A stretch of DNA of 64,000 nt from Phytophthora hibernalis. Its lineage: Eukaryota; Oomycota; Peronosporomycetes; Peronosporales; Peronosporaceae. The stretch's first letter is position 1, and every line of letters begins with the position of its first letter. The DNA lies in the NCBI GenBank assembly GCA_012656075.1, contig JAAKBF010000105.1, forward strand, positions 62,001 to 126,000, read 5' to 3'. A program made the translations under genes and the position numbers. Below the pieces are notes generated by a model that was not told where the DNA came from, searched no databases, and saw only the letters and a list, made by a program, of their open reading frames with translations. Below, in pieces: positions 58,062 through 64,000 of the stretch.

Positions 58062-58402
58062 TTGTGGTTCATAGATCACCGTGTCGACATGGTACTTGTT
58101 GCTGGCGGATACCCACAGGCGAGCACGACCGCCACCGTCTCTGTCAATGCCGATGTGTCGAATTATGATGGTGTCACTAAGACAGCGACCACAGCGACAA
58201 TGACAGCACCGTCAACGCGAAGACTGGTGGTGCGTCGGCGAGTGCCTCTGCGACTGCATCTGCGAGCTCAAACGCAAGCCCGAGCACCAGCACGAACATC
58301 AACATGGATACGAACCCGAAGACGAGCAAAGGAGGGAAGACCGACACCGCTGGCACCAACGCTACTCCTCAGAAGGTGTTCCGCAACCTGCGCTTCGAGT
58401 GA
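58062..58402 (+). pseudogene. Fragment of a fourth YRxLR-tail secreted-family gene
   Basis: From about 58090 the sequence encodes an S/T/A/N-rich tail (NDSTVNAKTGGASASASAT) that matches the tail of the split gene, and ends TPQKVFRNLRFE with TGA at 58400-58402. One base seems missing near 58200. The upstream sequence lacks a signal peptide and the EAAE region, so the 5' half is lost, or lies in an exon or reading that I could not find. It sits between the two hydrolase paralogs. Confidence 0.65.
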
Positions 58403-58992
58403 TCGAGTGCAGTGCATGTTAGTGCGGTTCGATCCCTGGGTCGTTGAAAGTTCTGCGTTGCTATAGTTTTCTGTTTGTTGTTCGCTGTGCACCTGCTCAT
58501 TTGCCGTTCACTCACTATCGTTGTTTGTTCATGAGTTTAGATACAAGTTGCGTTTCTTGTTACACTTGATGTCCAGGTAGAACACCAACTCTCTTACGCA
58601 TTTTGGTAGTCGTCGTCTGCTTCAATCACACGCAATGAATGCAGTTGCAGGCGGTCAGCCCCTTTAATGAAGGATCGGTTGGCATCGACGTTGAGAAGGA
58701 AGGTTTTACTGCTTTCATTCTTCCGCAAGGGATGTCAGTGCCGTACCAATAAGTTATTGGCAATAACTATTTATGATAGTAAAAGTGTCTTCTTTACACG
58801 GACACGTACATGTTCCTATGTACGTGTCCGTGTAAAGAAGACACTTTCGCCACGCACACGCTGTCACCGCCACGTCGGTCTTGTCAGCGAGATGCGCATC
58901 ATCATCGTCTACATAACGCACGTCAAGCGCGGGGGTTGCTAGCTGTATCACTTCCGAACTTCCCAGCTCCGCGTGCATCACGTCCGCCTGCA
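58403..58992. other. Intergenic region upstream of hydrolase paralog 2, with a hairpin
   Basis: No coding region. Contains the palindrome at 58782-58847 and the leader of the gene starting at 58993. Confidence 0.5.
58782..58847. repeat. Perfect 30-base inverted repeat (hairpin)
   Basis: 58782-58811 pairs exactly with 58818-58847 around a 6-base loop. Arm core: TCTTCTTTACACGGACACGT. It lies 146 bp before the ATG of paralog 2. Confidence 0.92.
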
Positions 58993-60079
58993 ATGTTCGG
59001 CACCAAGCTCGCCTACGTGATTTCATGCATGGCCGTGCTAGTAGCTCCTGCTGCGAGCACTGTGTTCATCAGCACTCCGCCCAACAACTGTAGTGCCTAC
59101 GACGAGAACGACGTGGACACTTCTGCCTGCTTGGCGAACAAGATCAATGAAGGCGGTCTCGGTATCCTGGTCATCGATCAGCAAGTGAGTTTCCACCCTG
59201 GAGGTTCACTGGCCATTGCCACCGCCAACGAAGACGCCGCTCGCATTGCCGCCTTCATATCGAACCACACGTCCGAGCTGGATCAAGTCGTGTTGACCAT
59301 GGACTCGCACCAGCGGTACCACATCGCGCACGGCATCTTTTGGGAGAACGCCACAGGAGACTCTCCTGAGCCGTACACTACGATCTACGCACAGAACACC
59401 TCAGACGGCGTGTGGAGACCCCGCGACGCAAGTTTGCACGACTACGTGCTGGCGTACACGCAGTCGCTCGAAGTGAGCGGCAAGTTCTCGCTCACGGTCT
59501 GGCCGGAGCACTGCCTCATCGGTTCGACCGGACACAACATTGTATCCAACGTGTTGGACGCGGCTCTGGAGTGGACGAAGGAGTCGCTGAAGCCGATCCA
59601 GTACGTGATGAAGGGCAGCAACCCGTTCACGGAGCATTATTCTGCGCTCAGGGCGGAGTACGAGCTGCCGTATGACCCATCGACAAGGTAAGCGATGAGG
59701 ACCGCAGGAACTTGGGATCGAGTGCTAACCTCTTTCGTTGCAGTCTCAACACGGAGTTGATCAAGACGCTGCAACGTTCAAACAAGCTCGTGATCGTGGG
59801 CGAGGCGCTCTCGCACTGCGTCAACTTCACCGTGCGCGACCTGGTGGAGTCGTGGCCGGCCGATCGGCTAAGCGACCTCATCATCCTGACGGACTGCTCG
59901 TCGCCTGTTGCTGGTTATGAAGCGGAGGCGGAGGTACGGATTGCACGTCGTGTGGTACATGTCAGAACGATGCGTTGCAGCGGAGACTAATAACGTGTTG
60001 GTGGTTGACGCAGCAATTCTTGAGCGACATGGCGGCGCTCGGCCTCACGCTCACGACGTCCGACGAGTTTTACGCGTAG
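58993..60079 (+). CDS. Secreted isochorismatase/nicotinamidase-like hydrolase, paralog 2
   Basis: Exons 58993-59687, 59744-59933 and 60014-60079. Intron positions and phases equal those of the gene at 56120, so the two are duplicates. Start ATG 58993 gives a signal peptide (LAYVISCMAVLVAPAAS). The catalytic Asp (VIDQQVSFHPGG), Lys (MKGSNPFTEHY) and Cys (GEALSHCVNF) are present, and the frame is intact throughout. Ends LTLTTSDEFYA. It differs from paralog 1 mainly before the catalytic domain, where it carries a Cys-containing stretch (NNCSAYDENDVDTSACL) that could form a disulfide. Several N-x-T sites (NHTS, NATG, NTSD) suit a secreted glycoprotein. Substrate unknown. Confidence 0.9.
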
Positions 60080-61029
60080 ATCTGCGTATTGTAAAGCACA
60101 ATGAATGAGTCATGTTACGTGAAGCTCCCAAGAGTGTCTGTGGTGCATGCGCGGTTGTCGCCAAGCTTGCCAAGCAGAAAATAGTACTGGCACACAAAAA
60201 TCTTGGGATAACACACAGTGGGGTGGGCGACGTGGTTGGACATAGCACCAACCTAACACTGCACGTTCCCGCAGCGTCACGGCGAAGGCAGGGGCAGAGG
60301 GCCCCCCACCGGAGACGAAAGCGTGAGGGCAACACGTGAGGCAGGAGGTTCTATCTCTAAATCGCGAGCGAAGCGAACCGCGGGGGCGCCGGAGGGGCGC
60401 CCAGCCAAGCGCGCGCTGGTCATTCATAAATTATTCGAGGTTTTTTATGTCTTATCACGACGCAAGGTAGGTCAAAACAATACATTTGCCAAGTCAAATG
60501 ATTTGCTGTGTGAAATTACTGTTAATGCTTGTGTTTACCGCCTTCTGTCCTTGCCAAGCATGCTGCCGTACCGCACAGAGAGCGTGCGGTGAAGTGCAGA
60601 GCGCGTGCCTTCAGGGACCGCACTCCAGTCCTGAGGCTCGCTCTTGCAGCGTCATGACGTGTTGCCCAATTAGCGCCACACGTCACGCCCTCCTTTACAG
60701 TGCAATTGTGCCCCAAGTTGGGGTCTCCAACCAACTTGGCACTGTCAACGCTCGAATGCCCAATTCCCCATGCTGGCAGCGGCATGGCTTGTCAATAGCA
60801 AGGCGCATCTCCTTTTTCGTCCACAAACCTCTCTGAATCTATACAGACGTCAACTCAATACGTATCACTTATCCAATATCTTCTCTCCATTATCCCCACC
60901 ACCCTTAAAACTGAATTCTAAAAGGTATCTGCTTTTTGATTGGTCGACCCCTCTCAGCCCATCACTCCCCGTAACGGTCTCACATACGTCATTCGCCAAG
61001 TCTCGTCGTAGCACTCAAGTCCCGTTAAC
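60080..61029. other. Intergenic region, nothing firmly recognised
   Basis: 950 bp. Small open frames lack protein-like character. 60590-60790 has the GC-rich look of an old LTR or repeat fragment, but no partner exists in the window. Confidence 0.4.
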
Positions 61030-63252
61030 ATGACGGAGGTGGCCCCGCGACCCCGCACAGCCCCAGGCCGCGGCCAACACGAAGTACTATATGAAAAACG
61101 CCATGTTCTCCATGGTGTCGCTGTATCTGGCGCACCAGTTCGCCGGCTACATCTCGAACCGTGAGGACCCCATTGCGTGCGAGCTCCACGTGAACGACCA
61201 CTCGTGGTTCGGCGAGAAGCGCTTCGAGTCGCTGCGCTTCTTCGACCCCAAGAAGACGCACCACGAGACGCAGTACGTGGCCATGCGTGACGGCGTGGAC
61301 CTGGCCTTGGATACGTACCTGGCCGACTACCTCTGGGACAAGCAGCAGCAGGTGCCCACCGTGCTCTTCCCCACACGTCACGGCCGCGGCTACACGCTCG
61401 ACTTCCCTTCAACATCTTCACGCGCTATGAACGCAAGTTCACCAACCCGCGCGTCAACGCCTACGTGCAGCGCTTCGTCACCAACGGGTACGCCTGGGTC
61501 TCGGTGGATGTGCGCGGAACAGGTGCGTCAGCCGGCACCAAGACACACGACTTCGCCGACGCAGAGGTGCAGGACGCCTACGACGTCATCGAGTGGATCA
61601 CGCAGCAGCCGTGGAGCAACGGAGAGGTGGCCACCTTCGGCCAGGGACTCGACGGCGTCGGCGCGCTGCTGGTCGCGGCGAGCGGCCACCCAGCACTCAA
61701 GGCTGTGTCGGTCAACAGTGCACCTGTGGACGTGTTCCAAGACGCGCTGTTCCCTGGCGGCGTGAAGAACGACAAGGCGCTGAACGACTGGGCGTCGTTC
61801 ACGGGCGCGACGGACCGCCAGATCCGATGGGACAGCATCCCGACGTTCAAGCCGCGACTCATGCTCAAGCACTTCGGTGGCAACGTCTACCGCGTGGACG
61901 ACGACGACGCCAAGTTCTACAACTACATCCACCAACACACCAAGAACCCGGACCTGGCCAAGGAGCTCAAGGACGTGCACTTCCGCGACGACAAGCTGGC
62001 GTCGATTGGCGTGACCCCGAGCAGTTGGACGCGATTCGCCACCTCAGTGCCATTGCTTCTTCGGGTGTTGCGTTGCACACCTCGGCTGGGTTCTTCGACA
62101 TGGGCGTGGCACGCTCCAGCATTTTGCTGTTCAAGTACCTGACCAACACGCTGGATGCTGACACTGCCTCGCTGCTGCCCCCTCTTCCCAAGGACGCTCT
62201 CGATGCGGTTGAGAAGGATACAACGCACCACCGTCTCACGCTTGGACCTTGAGTCACGCTGGTGTCGACAACGCAGATCCGTTTGCTCAGTCGAAGCAGA
62301 AGTGCTTCTACCACCTCGACGAAGTGAGCCGCTTCTTCGACCACCACATGTACGCTAACCGCCGCAAGATCACCAAGATTGACGACGAGCTGCCTGTGCA
62401 CTACTTCACCATGGCGCACAACCGCTGGAAAGAGTCGAGCACCTGGCCGCCGGCTTACCTGAGCGAGGAGGTGTTCTACCTTGGTGCTAACCAGGAGTTC
62501 CAGGCCGAACCGGAGACCGAGACGAGTGAGGTGGCTCTGAACGTGAGCACGAAGCCTACGCTGGACGCAGTTTCGCGGTGGAATATGATGGATCACCTGT
62601 TTGGTTTGCGCCCGATGTACTACCACGACCGCGCGCCTTTGGCTGATCAGTACATGACGTTCCTGACCCCGAGCTGTCGCTGACGGAGATCACTGGTGAG
62701 GTGGAGCTCCGTCTTTTCTTCTCTGTGGACCAACCGGATGTCAACCTTGTGGCGTACCTGGAGGACGTTGACTACACGGCCCCGTTCCCGAACGAGAACA
62801 AGCGCCCTGGCGTCACGTACATCACGGAGGCATTACTGAACCCGGTGCACCAGACGCTGCGTCCGGACTCGCATGTGCACTCTTTCAAGCGCGCCCACGG
62901 CCGTGAAATCGTTCCCGGCCAGGTCTACGAGGCTGTTTTCCGCTTCGAACCGATCTCGTACGTTGTGAAGCGCGACCACCAGCTCCGCGTGTCCGTCGGT
63001 GTAACTAGCCCGCCCGACTTCGGTTCGGCCGGTGAGAAGGAGGCCACCGGGCTCACTATCCACTTCGGAGGCGACTACCCGACTAAACTTACGCTGCCGT
63101 CGTACGAGGGTGTGTACAAAGCCAACATTGTGCCACGCGCTGAGGTGGTCGACGACCTGGAGGCGATCCCGACTGAGTCTGCTGCGAAACCTTCGGACGA
63201 GGAGGTCGTGGACGAGTTCGCCGATGAGCCGGTGGCCAAGGACGAGCTGTAG
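61030..63252 (+). CDS. CocE/X-Pro dipeptidyl-peptidase-like alpha/beta hydrolase (frameshifted, nucleophile Ser not seen)
   Basis: The alpha/beta-hydrolase part has HHETQYVAMRDGVDLALDTY, VSVDVRGTGASAG (about 61500), the nucleophile-elbow region VATFGQGLDGVGAL (61629-61670), and the His motif LTLGPWSHAG (about 62240-62265). A jelly-roll C-terminal domain follows (GEVELRLFFSVDQPDVNLVA, then VYEAVFRFEPISY and QLRVSVGVTSP). That order is the CocE/NonD and X-Pro peptidase family, which hydrolyses esters or proline peptides. The family elbow G-x-S-Y-x-G reads G-Q-G-L-D-G here, so the catalytic Ser is absent. One-base losses near 61410, 62018, 62250 and 62680 (mostly CCCC) link the frames. Start 61030 or 61091 is uncertain. 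The end is acidic (DEEVVDEFADEP). About 740 residues. Confidence 0.82.
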
Positions 63253-63355
63253 GTATGCAATAGGCACACGTCATTCCTCGAAGTATGCAGCGCTTTCGCT
63301 AGCGCAGCCATTTCAAATACATAGATCGTTGATGGGAATGGTGGTCTACATCTTG

Positions 63356-64000
63356 TCAGGTAAACAACAGCATCTGTACGCTGACAACGGCATGCGTGAC
63401 GGTATCTAGCACCGGTGCAAGCTCGTAGGTTATCACTGGGAAATTCTTGAGTTGTGGTCGCAGTGCTGTGACCATCGCCTCCACATCGACAAGCCCAGTG
63501 TCTTCATCGGCGAAGCAATCGTGCAGCTGGCCCCATTCGACAAACGTCAGGTGAACACCAGCACCTCCAGGCTCCGTACCAAGTGTTTGCTCCAGCTCGC
63601 ATCGAGATTGCATCTTCTTGCCTTTTGATCCGTCTTCGGAGCCAAACCTGGCAAAGGCACCGAACAATACGTGACTGGCACGAGCCACATCCACCTGCCA
63701 CGCTGCGTCTGTGAACTCCCACAGCAATTGACGCATCTTCAAGAGTATCGATCGAGACAAAGTCGATTCCACTCGCACTTCGTTGTCCTTAGGCGAATCG
63801 GAATCTTCGTCAGCTTCGAGCTGGGGTTGGCGGGTGTCAATTACGCCTGTGATCACTTCCTTCCGCGTGTAGACGTTTTGCAAGTCCATTCGAAGCTTCC
63901 CATACACTTTGGCTTCAGTGCAACCAGTAGGGAGCTCCACGTCCTTACCAATCCATTGCACGAAATGGTCACAGCTCATTTCATGTGCAGTCGCCCTGAA
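63356..64000 (-). CDS. Partial unknown protein, possible degenerate EF-hand
   Basis: A 207-codon frame from 63979 to 63356 that is still open at the window edge, so the start may lie outside. It has protein-like composition (CDHFVQWIGKDVELPTGC, LLKMRQLLWEFTDAAWQVDV). Its C-terminal part, HDCFADEDTGLVDVEAMVTA, has the spacing of an EF-hand-like helix-loop-helix, though the loop lacks the usual acidic set. It is convergent with the hydrolase, about 100 bp apart. No family assigned. Confidence 0.55.
   Translation of the reverse strand, partial: FRATAHEMSCDHFVQWIGKDVELPTGCTEAKVYGKLRMDLQNVYTRKEVITGVIDTRQPQLEADEDSDSPKDNEVRVESTLSRSILLKMRQLLWEFTDAAWQVDVARASHVLFGAFARFGSEDGSKGKKMQSRCELEQTLGTEPGGAGVHLTFVEWGQLHDCFADEDTGLVDVEAMVTALRPQLKNFPVITYELAPVLDTVTHAVVSVQMLLFT

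Noticed and set aside
58810..58992. Longer N terminus for hydrolase paralog 2
   Set aside because: The frame is open upstream, but starting at 58993 gives a signal peptide at the same place as in paralog 1, and the upstream part crosses the hairpin.
60323..60836. Small open frames between paralog 2 and the CocE-like gene
   Set aside because: Composition is not protein-like and no frame agrees with a splice pattern.

Overview
The window looks like nuclear DNA of an oomycete, most likely Phytophthora or a close relative. The evidence is the mix of Ty3/gypsy retroelements, a PIF/Harbinger transposon with a 'plant transposon protein' type transposase, short (56-80 bp) GT-AG introns with CTAAC-like branch sites, compact neighbouring genes, and secreted small-protein families. 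No rRNA, tRNA, CRISPR or prokaryotic features were seen.

Layout. 1-13270 is a transposon graveyard: an old gypsy pol relic (1-158 plus 6298-8386, with a 178-bp 3' LTR) is split by a young gypsy element (164-6292; 445-bp LTRs, CTCGC target duplication). Then come a decayed PIF/Harbinger element with transposase and accessory ORF (about 9.4-11.7 kb) and a minus-strand gag relic with an LTR of the same 178-bp family. 13677-14095 and 41586-41718 are the two halves of one secreted-protein gene, split by a 27.5-kb minus-strand gypsy element (14096-41580; GCGAC target duplication). Inside that element, between protease and reverse transcriptase, sits a 19.5-kb tandem array of about 210 near-identical 93-bp units. 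The element also carries a long antisense ORF that starts inside its 3' LTR.

41.7-45.2 kb holds AT-rich DNA with large hairpins, a small MITE and two more members of the secreted family. 45.3-64 kb is an ordinary gene-dense block: an INPP4-like inositol-polyphosphate 4-phosphatase, an eIF4B-like/W2-domain protein, a large LRR plus EF-hand protein, two paralogous secreted isochorismatase/nicotinamidase-like hydrolases flanking another secreted-family fragment, a CocE/X-Pro-peptidase-like hydrolase and a partial unknown gene.

Caveat. Almost every long gene, and both retroelements, is broken by frame changes. Nearly all are explained by loss of one base from a short homopolymer or two bases from a CG dinucleotide run, with few in-frame stops. 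This points to deletion errors in a long-read assembly rather than decay, so many genes called here as frameshifted are probably intact.

The most notable observations are the coding minisatellite in the giant retroelement, the antisense ORF of that element, the clean insertional split of a secreted-protein gene, and the secreted family whose members all end in [YF]-R-x-L-R.
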